Shown here: positions 18,488-28,387 of the stretch, piece by piece | Numbering within the stretch: position 1 is the first letter of the stretch | How the letters are laid out: every line of letters begins with the position of its first letter | From: Kiloniella majae | GTDB taxonomy: Bacteria > Pseudomonadota > Alphaproteobacteria > Kiloniellales > Kiloniellaceae | Reading direction: 5' to 3' | Length of the DNA: 64,000 nucleotides | NCBI RefSeq assembly: GCF_002118315.1 | Contig: NZ_MTSZ01000005.1 | Span: 124,001 to 188,000 of the forward strand | The notes under the pieces: model-generated | What the model saw: only the letters and a program-made list of their open reading frames with translations | What the model was told of the DNA's origin: nothing | Database searches by the model: none | Translations under genes and position numbers: made by a program

Positions 18488-19330
18488 ATGAACGGTAGAT
18501 CCTTTGTGAAAATGCACGGCCTGGGTAACGACTTTGTTGTCATTGATGCCCGGAAAGAAGCATTCACACCGACAGAAGATCAATCACGTTTGATCGCCGA
18601 TCGCCGATTTGGCATTGGTTGCGACCAGTTTATCGTTATAGAAAAAAGTCAGAATCCTGATGCCAATGCTTTCATGCGGATAAAAAATGCCGATGGCAGT
18701 GAAGTCGGCGCCTGTGGTAATGCCACCCGCTGCATTGCATCTATACTCATGAGCGAAACTGGTCAGGATACAGTTACCGTCGAAACTTTGGCGGGCCTCC
18801 TACAGGTCAGTAAAGAAAAAAATGGTTTGATCACAGCCAATATGGGACCCGCTCTCCTAGACTGGAAAGATATCCCTCTCTCGGAAGAAAGAGATACTCT
18901 CAATACTGGCATCAAACTTCCCCCGTTACGTAACCCTGTTTGCGTGAATATGGGGAATCCACATGCCGTATTCTTTGTTGAAGATGCTGAAGCTATCGAG
19001 CTAGAAGCCTTGGGGCCTAGGCTAGAACATCATCCCCTTTTCCCAGAACGAGCAAACATCAGCGTTGCCTCTTTGATTGGCGAAAATCACATTCGCCTGC
19101 GTGTTTTTGAACGTGGCGTAGGCATAACTTCGGCCTGCGGCTCTGGCGCCTGTGCAGCCGCTGTCGCAGCAGCCAGACGGGGCCTGACAGATAGACAAGT
19201 CCAGGTCGACCTTGATGGCGGCCCTCTATACATACATTGGCAAGAAAACGGGACCGTCCTCATGACAGGACCGGTTTCAAAAGCTTTCGAAGGGCACATC
19301 GCACCAGAGTTATTACAAAGTCCTCATTAA
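18488..19330 (+). CDS. dapF: Diaminopimelate epimerase
   Basis: 280 aa. It converts LL- to meso-diaminopimelate for lysine and peptidoglycan. The two-cysteine racemase site is clear: Cys76 in GSEVGACGNATRC and Cys217 in TSACGSGACAA. FVKMHGLGNDFVVID at the N-terminus is the family start. The gene order dapF-(lipoprotein)-mtaB-ftsY is close to the usual alphaproteobacterial dapF-mtaB-ftsY cluster, with one extra gene inserted. Confidence 0.97.
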   Translation: MNGRSFVKMHGLGNDFVVIDARKEAFTPTEDQSRLIADRRFGIGCDQFIVIEKSQNPDANAFMRIKNADGSEVGACGNATRCIASILMSETGQDTVTVETLAGLLQVSKEKNGLITANMGPALLDWKDIPLSEERDTLNTGIKLPPLRNPVCVNMGNPHAVFFVEDAEAIELEALGPRLEHHPLFPERANISVASLIGENHIRLRVFERGVGITSACGSGACAAAVAAARRGLTDRQVQVDLDGGPLYIHWQENGTVLMTGPVSKAFEGHIAPELLQSPH

Positions 19331-19384
19331 CACTTTCCAGATAACAGCACCCTCCACTATTACTCATATTTTAATGTAGATCCA

Positions 19385-20239
19385 ATGCCACGCATCCTAC
19401 TTCTGTTTATCGTTGCCACCTTCTTATCTGCCTGTCAGACAACCAAACCAGATAAAATCGAAGATCCTTATGGAGCCTTTGCAGTTGGCAATAGCTTTAC
19501 TCCTATTCGGGATGCCGACTTCTCAAAGGAAATGAAACGGAACATTCCCAATCCGGAAAGTACAATCCTTTTTATCTATAATCATGGCACGAGTAATGGC
19601 GGACATGGGCAGAAGTGCTATCCAGAATCAATTCCGTCATACGCCCGTGCGATTGTACGCCAACACGATAACACAGTGATTTTTTATCTATGTTCACAGC
19701 AAGTCAGCGGTAAAAAACCCGGCGAAGCACGCTATTTCAAAAGGAGCGTAGAACTGGAACTCCTTTTAGAGAGATTCAAACGCCATGGGATTACACCAGA
19801 CAGAGCTTTTTTACTCGGTCATTCCGGTGGAGCTTCAACCACCTTAGTGGCGGCAGCAGATATTCCAAATTCATTCAACGGGTTCATCATCTCCGCACCG
19901 GGATATGGCTATGCCTATACAGGTGAAAGCAAAGAATCAGATGACTTGGCGCCTTATTACCAGATATGGAAATCCACCGTCGAGCAAGCAACAGAGAAGC
20001 CCGGCCTGGTTTATTCCTTTAAGGGTGATAAAATTGCGCCTCCTGAAGATCTGAATTTCATGAAGGAAATGAGCAACATCACATTGCTTGTACAAACCCC
20101 GGAAGATTGTGGCATCTCTGACTTTCATGGGTATCCCTGGAGCCGATGTTTCAGAGAAAAAGAAACACCCAAAATCTGGCAGTATATTCAACAACGTATA
20201 TCTGCCGTTCAAAATCAGGTTTCGAATAACACAAACTAG
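19385..20239 (+). CDS. Alpha/beta-hydrolase lipoprotein
   Basis: 284 aa. A lipoprotein signal peptide is visible (ILLLFIVATFLSAC, lipobox LSAC, Cys17 lipidated). A serine-hydrolase elbow LGHSGGAS is near residue 144. IYNHGTSNGG earlier resembles the oxyanion loop, and the C-terminal half has FKGDKIAPPED and SDFHGYPW, which could supply Asp and His. It is inserted between dapF and mtaB, which normally neighbour each other, so it may be a lineage-specific addition. The substrate is unknown. Confidence 0.75.
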   Translation: MPRILLLFIVATFLSACQTTKPDKIEDPYGAFAVGNSFTPIRDADFSKEMKRNIPNPESTILFIYNHGTSNGGHGQKCYPESIPSYARAIVRQHDNTVIFYLCSQQVSGKKPGEARYFKRSVELELLLERFKRHGITPDRAFLLGHSGGASTTLVAAADIPNSFNGFIISAPGYGYAYTGESKESDDLAPYYQIWKSTVEQATEKPGLVYSFKGDKIAPPEDLNFMKEMSNITLLVQTPEDCGISDFHGYPWSRCFREKETPKIWQYIQQRISAVQNQVSNNTN

Positions 20240-20310
20240 CCTTTGCCTCGCATAACTGAGTTGCAAAGCCGTTGCTGGACAAGGCTCGGATCATCGTTCA
20301 TAAAGCGATC

Positions 20311-21618
20311 ATGACAAAGAATCTGACAGATCCAAAGATTGTTACTTTTGGTTGCCGGCTTAATACCTATGAGTCCGAGGTAATGCGTCAGCATGCCCGC
20401 GAAGCCGGATTGTCAGATACCATTATCTTTAATACCTGCGCTGTCACCACCGAAGCAGAACGTCAGGCCCGGCAAAGCATTCGCAAAGCTCGCCGTACAA
20501 ACCCCGATGCAAAAATCATTGTCACCGGATGCGCCGCCCAGATTAACCCCGATCTCTACGCCGGGATGACAGAAGTTGATCATGTTATGGGCAATGAAGA
20601 GAAGCTAAAGCGCGAGAGTTTCGATCTGGATCCCAACGCCAAAGTTTCCGTTAATGATATTATGGAAGCCAAAGAAACGGCAGCTCATCTCGTTCACGGC
20701 TTTGAAGAACATACGCGTGCATTTGTTCAAATTCAGCAAGGCTGTAATCACCGCTGTACTTTTTGTATTATTCCTTTTGGCCGCGGCAATAACCGCTCGG
20801 TTCCCATTGGCGCGATTACAGAACAAGTAAAAACGCTTGTTAACAATGGTGTAAAAGAGGTCGTGCTGACCGGGGTTGATATCACAGATTACGGCCTGGA
20901 TCTGCCCGGACACCCCACACTCGGTCAGATGACGCGCAGACTATTGGCACAAGTTCCTGAGCTTAAACGCTTAAGACTTTCGTCTCTTGATCCTGTTGAA
21001 ATAGACGAAGACACCTATCGCCTGTTCGGTGAAGAGCCACGAATCATGCCCCACCTGCATATTTCGTTGCAGGCCGGTGACGACATGGTTCTCAAACGGA
21101 TGAAGCGTCGACACTTGCGACAAGACGTTGTCGACATGGTTGTCAAAGCCCGGGAACTACGCCCAGATGTTGTTTTTGGTGCAGACATTATTGCAGGCTT
21201 TCCAACTGAAACCGATGAAATGTTCGAAAACACCTATCGTCTGGTCGAAGAACTTGGCCTGACCTATCTGCATGTTTTCCCCTATTCAGAACGCCCGGGA
21301 ACACCCGCAGCAAAAATGCCTCAGGTACCCGGAAATCTTCGTAAAGAACGTGCAGCACGTTTGCGTAACGCCGGACAAAAAGCAGAAAACCTATTCATGC
21401 AGGGCAGAGTAGGCAGCACATCGCAAGTTCTGATTGAAAAGAATGGATTTGGACGAACCGAACACTACGCTCCTGTACAAATTGAAGCCCTTGAAGGGGA
21501 TCTTTCCGGACAGGTTGTTCCTGTGTACATTGCCGATGTTCGTGATGGAAAGTTACTCGCATACCCACTGGGAACAGACGCAGCAAATACTGCCCGAGCA
21601 CAGCTATCCAACCAATAA
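20311..21618 (+). CDS. mtaB: tRNA t6A37 methylthiotransferase
   Basis: 435 aa. MtaB adds a methylthio group to N6-threonylcarbamoyl-adenosine 37 of tRNA. The UPF0004 domain has cysteines in VTFGCRLNTYESE, FNTCAVTTEAE and VTGCAAQ. The radical-SAM cluster is QGCNHRCTFCIIPFGRG (CxxxCxxC). A TRAM domain forms the C-terminus. ATG 20311 is preferred over a TTG at 20272 because the protein then begins MTKNLTDPKIVTFGC, like the family. It precedes ftsY by 36 bp. Confidence 0.95.
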   Translation: MTKNLTDPKIVTFGCRLNTYESEVMRQHAREAGLSDTIIFNTCAVTTEAERQARQSIRKARRTNPDAKIIVTGCAAQINPDLYAGMTEVDHVMGNEEKLKRESFDLDPNAKVSVNDIMEAKETAAHLVHGFEEHTRAFVQIQQGCNHRCTFCIIPFGRGNNRSVPIGAITEQVKTLVNNGVKEVVLTGVDITDYGLDLPGHPTLGQMTRRLLAQVPELKRLRLSSLDPVEIDEDTYRLFGEEPRIMPHLHISLQAGDDMVLKRMKRRHLRQDVVDMVVKARELRPDVVFGADIIAGFPTETDEMFENTYRLVEELGLTYLHVFPYSERPGTPAAKMPQVPGNLRKERAARLRNAGQKAENLFMQGRVGSTSQVLIEKNGFGRTEHYAPVQIEALEGDLSGQVVPVYIADVRDGKLLAYPLGTDAANTARAQLSNQ

Positions 21619-21654
21619 CCTGTCATAAACACCACAACATGAGTGATATCCCAA

Positions 21655-22596
21655 ATGAGTGAAGATAAGAAAAAAGGTGGCTGGTTTTCCCGTCTGAAAG
21701 CTGGACTTAGCCGCTCCTCCTCTAAATTGGGTGAAGGTATTGGCGGTATATTTACCAAAAAGAAGCTGGATGATGAAAGCATTGAAGAGCTCGAAGAGCT
21801 TCTGATTACGTCTGATCTCGGCGTTGCAACGGCAACTCGGCTAACAAGTAATCTGGCCAAAACCCGATTTAATAAAGATGTTGAACCACAGGAAATCTCA
21901 GAAGCTCTAGCTGCAGATATCGCAACAATACTAGAGCCTGTAGCGACACCTCTTGACGTTGATAAATCCAGATCTCCCCACATCATGTTGATGGTAGGTG
22001 TCAATGGCAGCGGTAAAACCACGACCATTGGCAAGCTGGCCACCCAATACAAGGCTCAAGGCCTAAATGTTATGCTCGCCGCGGGTGATACGTTCAGAGC
22101 AGCAGCAATTGAGCAACTCCAAATCTGGGGAGACCGCACAGGCTGTCCAGTCGTTGCCAAAGAAACCGGTGCAGATGCCGCAGGTCTTGCCTATGAAGCT
22201 ATCGAACGTGCAAGGGCTGAAAATGCTGATGTTGTTCTCATTGATACAGCCGGGCGCCTGCATAACAAATCCGACCTGATGTCAGAGCTCCAGAAAGTTA
22301 TTCGCGTCATAAAAAAACTGGACGAGAACGCACCTCACGACGTGGTCTTGGTTCTTGATGCAACAACTGGTCAAAATGCTGTTTCTCAAGTAGGCACCTT
22401 TAAAGAGCTCGTGGATGTGAGTGGTCTGGTAGTCACCAAACTGGATGGCTCAGCACGTGGGGGAATTCTTGTCGCCCTGGCTGAAAAATTCGGGCTACCC
22501 GTTCACGCAATCGGCATCGGCGAAACAGCCGATGATTTACGCCCCTTTACAGCAAAAGATTTTTCACGCTCTCTTATGGGGCTAGATAACATCTAA
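21655..22596 (+). CDS. ftsY: Signal recognition particle receptor FtsY
   Basis: 313 aa. A basic N-terminus (GGWFSRLKAGLSRSSSKLGEGI), probably membrane-associating, is followed by the SRP GTPase N and G domains: VGVNGSGKTTTIGKLA, GDTFRAAAIEQLQ, LIDTAGRLHNKSDLM and TKLDGSARGG. There is no long acidic A domain as in E. coli, normal for alphaproteobacteria. ATG 21655 was chosen over GTG 21643. It forms the SRP pathway with Ffh, encoded divergently nearby. Confidence 0.96.
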   Translation: MSEDKKKGGWFSRLKAGLSRSSSKLGEGIGGIFTKKKLDDESIEELEELLITSDLGVATATRLTSNLAKTRFNKDVEPQEISEALAADIATILEPVATPLDVDKSRSPHIMLMVGVNGSGKTTTIGKLATQYKAQGLNVMLAAGDTFRAAAIEQLQIWGDRTGCPVVAKETGADAAGLAYEAIERARAENADVVLIDTAGRLHNKSDLMSELQKVIRVIKKLDENAPHDVVLVLDATTGQNAVSQVGTFKELVDVSGLVVTKLDGSARGGILVALAEKFGLPVHAIGIGETADDLRPFTAKDFSRSLMGLDNI

Positions 22597-22624
22597 GCCA
22601 CAGCTGATCCTTAATGGGAAGATA

Positions 22625-23359
22625 ATGAAAAGTACTGTTTTTCTGCTCAAAAAAGCTCTTGGTCCAATTTGTACTGTTTTTTGTGTTGCCATAACACATC
22701 CAGAAGTAAGTTATGCTGAACAGAGTAAACAACTCGATTCAAATGAAATGATCAGGGAATACGGCAAGATTGCTACCGGCCTTGCTCTCGAAGAGAGGTG
22801 CCTGCTGCTTTCCCCAGCAGAAACCAGAGAATATTACTGGCAACAATATTTACTGGACTATTCTCTCAACAAAATTTTCACCAACACACCTGTCCTTAAT
22901 ATGGTCAGGGGGACAGCCTATCAAACATCCAGAGATGAGCGTTTCAAATGTGATAAGGAATCACAGGATTTCATACAAAACTCTCTGCAAAAAGCACGTG
23001 ACCTGACACAGCAACTAACAGGGCAAACTTTTGAACTAAATGTCAGTGATAAAAAATTCGATGAAGAACGAATTAATATTGTCGCAGCAGCAGCCGGGAC
23101 AAATTCTGTCTGTAATCATCTGTTACCCGAATACGAAGAACAATTGAGAGTTGGATACAAAGCCCTAAATGATGCTCTGCAAACAAGATACCCGGATGCT
23201 TCAGACACGTCTGTTACCGATGCTTCCTACACTACTGCAGCATCCCAAGGGAAAGATACTTGCGGAGAAAAAACCAAACAGCAGGCACTCCAGGGTTGGC
23301 AACTAACCAGAATGTTGATGCAACAATTCCGTTTGGCATTTGCCTCAAAGGAGCCTTAG
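22625..23359 (+). CDS. Hypothetical secreted protein
   Basis: 244 aa; I do not recognise the family. The N-terminus (KSTVFLLKKALGPICTVFCVAITHPEVSYA) looks like a signal peptide with cleavage near YA-EQ. The mature part is hydrophilic and contains four cysteines (RCLLLS, FKCDKE, SVCNHL, DTCGEK), which could form disulfides in the periplasm. It lies 28 bp after ftsY with GGGAAGATA before its ATG, so it is probably co-transcribed. It ends 37 bp from the convergent speB-like gene. Confidence 0.7.
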   Translation: MKSTVFLLKKALGPICTVFCVAITHPEVSYAEQSKQLDSNEMIREYGKIATGLALEERCLLLSPAETREYYWQQYLLDYSLNKIFTNTPVLNMVRGTAYQTSRDERFKCDKESQDFIQNSLQKARDLTQQLTGQTFELNVSDKKFDEERINIVAAAAGTNSVCNHLLPEYEEQLRVGYKALNDALQTRYPDASDTSVTDASYTTAASQGKDTCGEKTKQQALQGWQLTRMLMQQFRLAFASKEP

Positions 23360-23396
23360 GTTATACGCTAAAGCATCCTTTGAGAGTTAATGATAT

Positions 23397-24359
23397 CTAT
23401 GACTTTTGTCGGCATCGCGCTTGTGACAACACACAAATCAGCTCAAACATCAAGTTGACACCAACGATTGCTGTCCCCCCCGATTGATCAAATGGCGGAG
23501 AGACTTCGACCAAGTCCGCACCAATCAGATTCAAGTCACCAAGCGACCTAATCATCACCTGCGCATCAAACGGTGTGTAGCCACCAATTTCGGGCGTACC
23601 TGTACCCGGAGCATAGCACGGATCTAACGCATCAATATCAAAAGTCACATAAGTTCTTTGATCTCCAACCACACGATGAATTTCCTTGATAACCTCTTGG
23701 ATACCAAGATCAAAGTACTCCTCAATGGTAATGACTCTTATACCAACCTCTTGTGCATATTCTTCATCAGAACGGTCATAGCGTGATCCTCGGATTCCGA
23801 CCTGAACAACCCGCTTAGGATCCAGCAATTCCTCTTCTATAGCACGACGGAAAGGCGTGCCGTGGGTCAGTTTACTACCGCCAAAATAACTGTCGTTCAC
23901 ATCCATATGAGCATCAAAATGTACCATCCCCACAGGCCCTGTATCCGCAACAAGTCCACGAAGTATCGGCAGTGAGATCATGTGGTCACCGCCGGCGACC
24001 ATTGGCATGACCCCAGCTTCACGTATATTCGCCATATAGTCCGTGACACGTTGCATCGTCATATCAAGATCAACAGGGTTCACTTTTACATCGCCAAAAT
24101 CAGCAATCCGGCAGTCATCAAAAGGCGCAACCCAGGTTGCCCCGTTATATCTGCGAATAAGGCTCGACATGTCCCTGAGTTGACGAGGGCCATGACGCGT
24201 GCCAGGACGATTGGTAACACCTGCATCCCAGGGAATGCCAATAATCCCGATATCATACCCTGTAAAATCAGTAACGTGCGGCAACCTCATAAAGGTTGCA
24301 ATACCGCTAAACCGTGGCAAATCCATTCCATCAGGTGGTAACTCAGTAAGATTGCTCAT
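23397..24359 (-). CDS. speB: Agmatinase-family ureohydrolase
   Basis: 320 aa. The binuclear Mn2+ site of ureohydrolases is intact: VAGGDHMISLP, MVHFDAHMDVND and VTFDIDALDPCYAPGTGTPE. Agmatinase makes putrescine and urea from agmatine; guanidinobutyrase or other guanidino hydrolases share these motifs, so the substrate is uncertain. The start was set at ATG 24359, with GAGAGG about six bases upstream; a GTG just before it is in frame. It is divergent from a LysR regulator 100 bp away, which probably controls it. Confidence 0.85.
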   Translation of the reverse strand: MSNLTELPPDGMDLPRFSGIATFMRLPHVTDFTGYDIGIIGIPWDAGVTNRPGTRHGPRQLRDMSSLIRRYNGATWVAPFDDCRIADFGDVKVNPVDLDMTMQRVTDYMANIREAGVMPMVAGGDHMISLPILRGLVADTGPVGMVHFDAHMDVNDSYFGGSKLTHGTPFRRAIEEELLDPKRVVQVGIRGSRYDRSDEEYAQEVGIRVITIEEYFDLGIQEVIKEIHRVVGDQRTYVTFDIDALDPCYAPGTGTPEIGGYTPFDAQVMIRSLGDLNLIGADLVEVSPPFDQSGGTAIVGVNLMFELICVLSQARCRQKS

Positions 24360-24458
24360 CACTTGCCTCTCAAAATAAAAACTCGCCTTTAGTGTGATCT
24401 CAGGAGTAACTTAAAGAAATTACAAAATAACAAAGTTTACTTTGAGAAATATCAAATT

Positions 24459-25376
24459 ATGAAACTAGATACTCTGGACCTCCGCCAACTCCGTGTATTC
24501 CTGACCGTAGCTGACTGCGGTGGCTTCTCTCAAGCTCAAGCCGAGCTTAACATCAGTATATCGACAATCAGTATTCAAATGTCCGATCTCGAAACACGAC
24601 TTGGCATGCGACTATGTCAACGGGGGCGAACAGGGTTCTCATTAACAAGAGAGGGCGAACGTGTTTATAACGCCGCCAAAACGCTTTTTAATCAGATTGA
24701 TGGCTTCACCAATGAGCTTCACGATCTCCGCCAAGAACTAAGTGGTAAACTTTCACTGGGCATTACTGACAACCTGATTACTCATCCAAATTCGTCAATA
24801 GCACAAAGCCTGCACGAGCTATTCAATTTGGAAGGAAAAATAGAAACCACAATCAATATTCTGCCCCCTAACCTCTTAGAGCGAGAAGTCCTTGATCAAC
24901 GTTTGGATATTGCAATTGGCGCCTTCCCAAAACACTTGCCAGGTCTTCACTACCAACCGCTCTTCACTGAAAATCAAATCCTTTATTGCGGTTCCAGGCA
25001 TCCCCTTTTCCATATCAGCACGGATAAGCTCAAGCCTCAGGATTTAACAGATTACAGAATTGCTCAGCGTGGCTATACAGCAGGTCGCCCTCATCCTTCA
25101 AATATCAAAACAATAGGTTCCGGCGCATTATCATATCAAATGGAGGGACTTGTTTATTTGGTGCTTTCGGGGCATTTCCTTGCCCATCTTCCAGATCATC
25201 TCGCCCAGAAATGGGTTGAGAGTGGAGAAATGAAAGCACTGAATCCTCAAGAACTAGGTTATCAATCAACTTTTGAATTAGTTGCTCGGGCGGGCACACA
25301 CCCTTCCCCTGTTCTTGATGCTTTTAAGAAATGTTTTGCAGAAAGTCTGAATAGAGAACGAAAGAGGGGGACTTAA
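24459..25376 (+). CDS. LysR-family transcriptional regulator
   Basis: 305 aa. The winged HTH lies at residues 6-65 (DLRQLRVFLTVADCGGFSQA and ISISTISIQMSDLETRLGMRL). The rest is a periplasmic-binding-like effector domain. The gene is divergent from the ureohydrolase. The 100-bp AT-rich gap between them is the natural place for LysR T-N11-A sites, so it likely responds to a guanidino compound or product. This link rests on position alone. Confidence 0.9.
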   Translation: MKLDTLDLRQLRVFLTVADCGGFSQAQAELNISISTISIQMSDLETRLGMRLCQRGRTGFSLTREGERVYNAAKTLFNQIDGFTNELHDLRQELSGKLSLGITDNLITHPNSSIAQSLHELFNLEGKIETTINILPPNLLEREVLDQRLDIAIGAFPKHLPGLHYQPLFTENQILYCGSRHPLFHISTDKLKPQDLTDYRIAQRGYTAGRPHPSNIKTIGSGALSYQMEGLVYLVLSGHFLAHLPDHLAQKWVESGEMKALNPQELGYQSTFELVARAGTHPSPVLDAFKKCFAESLNRERKRGT

Positions 25377-25423
25377 CTACAGTAAAGCCCCCTATTAAAT
25401 AAGTGTATCAAATTTTGGAAGGC

Positions 25424-27532
25424 TTATGCTTCTCGAATTTGATGGATGAAATCATCAACCTGTGTATTAAGCATTTCTGATTGCTTAGACAGTTCGGATG
25501 CCGCGCTCAGTACATCCTGTGCAGCGCGTCCGGTTTCCTCGACACCGCTTGTCACATCTGAAATCGTTGAAGATACTTCGCTGGTAGCCGTCGCAGCCTC
25601 TTGAACATTGCGTGAAATCTCTAGCGTCGCGGCGCCCTGCTCTTCAACAGCCGCAGCCACAGAAGCCGTAATCTCATTTATTTGCTCAATAGTACCTGTA
25701 ATTTTGCCGATTGAATCAGCCGCCGTATCTGTAGCTCCTTGGATACCGGTTACTTGATGCGCAATTTCGTCTGTTGCTTTGGCTGTCTGTGTTGCGAGAC
25801 TTTTCACTTCACTGGCAACGACAGCAAAACCTTTTCCCGCATCTCCAGCCCGTGCAGCCTCGATCGTCGCATTCAATGCCAGCAAGTTCGTTTGCTCCGC
25901 AATATCTGAAATCAACTTGATAACTTCACCAATTTTGGTTGAAGCATCTAACAAGCCAGAAACCTGCTGGTTAGCATCTTCAGCTCTTGCTACTGCATCG
26001 CCTGCAATACTTGTGGATTGGCTTACCTGACGGCTGATTTCATTAATTGAACTCGAAAGTTCTTCTGCTGCTGCCGCGACAGTCTGAACGTTGCCTGTCG
26101 CATGCTCTGATGCAGAGGTTACCGCCACAGCCTGTTGTGACGTATTCCCGGCGGTAGACTGCATCCCTTCGGATGTACTTCTCATCTCTGTTGCCGCCGA
26201 TGATACTGTCTGAACAATCCCTTTCACTTCGCTCTCAAAGCGGTCAGCAAGCTCTACCATGGCCTGACGCTTTTCTTCTTCATTTCGCTTTTCAGCTTCC
26301 TTGCGTTCTTCTTCCAGCTTCTTAACCGCAACAGCATTATCGCGGAAGACTAGAACCGCCTTGGCCATATCAGCAATTTCATCATGACCACTCGCACCTC
26401 TAATCTCTGCGTCGAGGTTACCATCAACCAATTCCTGCATAGAGGATGTAATCGACTTCACCGGGAAAATTACCCGTACAGCAACAATCCAGAAAGACAC
26501 GAGACCGGCAACAACACCGATTGATAAAATAATTAATGCCGCGACCATCCGGTTCCAGCTTTCAGTTGCTGCCGCATTCGCCAACTCCCCCGAGGTAACA
26601 GTCGTCACATCAACAAGATCCCAAATCGGACTGATCGCTTTCTCAGAAGTCTTCGACCATTCTGTTTCATCAACAGGATAGTCATCTCCGCGGATACCCT
26701 TCTTGAAGACAGCAGCACGCAGGCCTTCGTATTGATCCTCACTAAAGAAATCAGCCTCCAATTCAGCCATCACACCCGTGATTTTTTCAGCGGCATCTGG
26801 CTTGTGCGAATAGGCCAGAAAATCTTGCCAGGCATTCTCGACACGTCCACGATCTGTGTAAAAGTTCTTTAATCGTGTTCCGCGAAGCTTCACTTTCTTG
26901 GAAATAGCATAAGCCAGACCAGCTTTTTCACGACTGGCATATTCGCTCATCACCCAAGCGCTTTCTTTTAATCGCTGAACCATTGTGAAATTCGGGCCCG
27001 ATTTCTCAGGCTGGAAGGAAGACCTTTCCCGCAGCATTTTTGACGCCATGATCATATCTGTAATGGCGGGTTCAGCCGCTGAACCAACTTTGCGATCTCT
27101 TTGGAACTTAGGGACAGAGACATATATATCGATATTAGGACGTATTTCTACCAATGCCGCATGGGTCGCCTGTACAGATTCCAGAACTGCCGCCTTATCA
27201 GCAAAATTCGCGTTATTTTCTAACCAGGAAAATGCTTCGAGATAACTTACGTCAGCTTGTTGCCGAGCAGTGATAATATCTTTTTGTCCTGCATCCGTAA
27301 TCTCTTTACTCGATGCAATTGCAACAGATGTTAAAGCACGCTCTTCGGCCCAAAATTTAGCGGCCAAAATCAGCTGCCCTTCAACCCGATTATATTCCAA
27401 TGTTGTCTGTGCGTCTTGATAATCCTGCCAGTCTTCTAAAACTGACGTTGCAGCTTGGTAGATCACAAGTCCGGTTAAGATTAAAGCAACAGCATACAGA
27501 CTGTTACGGATTGTGAGGGCTTTAGACAACAT
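25424..27532 (-). CDS. Methyl-accepting chemotaxis protein
   Basis: 702 aa. TM1 is at about 12-30 ([17 protein letters not shown]) and TM2 at about 333-358 ([20 protein letters not shown]). The long periplasmic sensor between them, about 300 residues, is mostly helical with a [15 protein letters not shown] start and is of unknown specificity. A HAMP domain follows, then the cytoplasmic signalling domain. The kinase-contact hairpin tip reads [23 protein letters not shown] (cited in part). The last residues lack a CheR-docking NWETF pentapeptide. It is a lone gene with a 250-bp AT-rich upstream region. Confidence 0.93.
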   Translation of the reverse strand: MLSKALTIRNSLYAVALILTGLVIYQAATSVLEDWQDYQDAQTTLEYNRVEGQLILAAKFWAEERALTSVAIASSKEITDAGQKDIITARQQADVSYLEAFSWLENNANFADKAAVLESVQATHAALVEIRPNIDIYVSVPKFQRDRKVGSAAEPAITDMIMASKMLRERSSFQPEKSGPNFTMVQRLKESAWVMSEYASREKAGLAYAISKKVKLRGTRLKNFYTDRGRVENAWQDFLAYSHKPDAAEKITGVMAELEADFFSEDQYEGLRAAVFKKGIRGDDYPVDETEWSKTSEKAISPIWDLVDVTTVTSGELANAAATESWNRMVAALIILSIGVVAGLVSFWIVAVRVIFPVKSITSSMQELVDGNLDAEIRGASGHDEIADMAKAVLVFRDNAVAVKKLEEERKEAEKRNEEEKRQAMVELADRFESEVKGIVQTVSSAATEMRSTSEGMQSTAGNTSQQAVAVTSASEHATGNVQTVAAAAEELSSSINEISRQVSQSTSIAGDAVARAEDANQQVSGLLDASTKIGEVIKLISDIAEQTNLLALNATIEAARAGDAGKGFAVVASEVKSLATQTAKATDEIAHQVTGIQGATDTAADSIGKITGTIEQINEITASVAAAVEEQGAATLEISRNVQEAATATSEVSSTISDVTSGVEETGRAAQDVLSAASELSKQSEMLNTQVDDFIHQIREA

Positions 27533-27781
27533 TTACTCGAACTCCATAGCATAGCGATTCAGGATCGCGCGAGACATGAAATGCGAAGATAAAGGCTGAG
27601 ACTTTAACAACTAGCTAATAAATATCTATATGTGGGAATATTTATCACAAAACTTGAAAAAAATATAAAATCTGTCAAATTTACGACAAATCAAGCCAAA
27701 TATACAACAAATCTATGTCATCCATAGCTAAAATCTATGTTTGGGTTTGCTGCTTAAAAAGAGCCCTAAAATTCCTCTAAA

Positions 27782-28330
27782 TCATCCCTCTGAATCAAGG
27801 GGGTTAGCAAAGGGTGGAAACGCACTTTGATCGCGAATGGAATGGTACTGATTAAGTGCCCATACTACTGTTGGGAAAGCTAAATCCGGCCATGGAATAT
27901 TTTGCCAATCAAAAAGCATAACTTCCTGACTTTCCGGTCCAGCAGATACTTCGGGGCTAGAAAGTTTTGCTCGGTATATTATTTGAATTTGACTAATACG
28001 GGGAAGAGAATAAACCGCGAGAACTTGATCAATAGTCAGCTTTGCCCTTGCTTCTTCCCAGGCTTCTCTTGCAGCCCCATCTTCAGCCGTTTCATTAAGC
28101 TCCAGATAACCAGCAGGAAGTGACCAATATCCACGCCTGGGTTCGATTTCTCTTTTCACCAAAAGGACTTTTTCGTCCCACGTGGCAACAACCCCGACAA
28201 CGATTTTGGGGTTTTCATAGATAACATAATCACAGGTATCACAAACTATTCGTTCCCGGTCATCCTGACCAGGGATTCGACGGGAAAAAGACGCATCAGG
28301 GGGAATATGTAAATGATCATCGTTACTCAT
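27782..28330 (-). CDS. Nudix hydrolase with N-terminal zinc ribbon
   Basis: 182 aa from ATG 28330 (a TTG at 28384 is also in frame). A short metal-binding motif VCDTCDYVIYENP (one CxxC) precedes the Nudix fold. The Nudix box is GYLELNETAEDGAAREAWEEA, with the REAWEEA core. The layout resembles NudC/ADP-ribose-type Nudix proteins that have a zinc-ribbon start, but only two of the four usual cysteines are seen. It follows ctlX by 57 bp on the same strand and is probably in one transcript. The substrate is unknown. Confidence 0.85.
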   Translation of the reverse strand: MSNDDHLHIPPDASFSRRIPGQDDRERIVCDTCDYVIYENPKIVVGVVATWDEKVLLVKREIEPRRGYWSLPAGYLELNETAEDGAAREAWEEARAKLTIDQVLAVYSLPRISQIQIIYRAKLSSPEVSAGPESQEVMLFDWQNIPWPDLAFPTVVWALNQYHSIRDQSAFPPFANPLDSEG

Positions 28331-28387
28331 ATCATCAGCATGTCTGCGCCATGACTTGAGAGCAAGAAAAATTACACCTTCCAAGCA

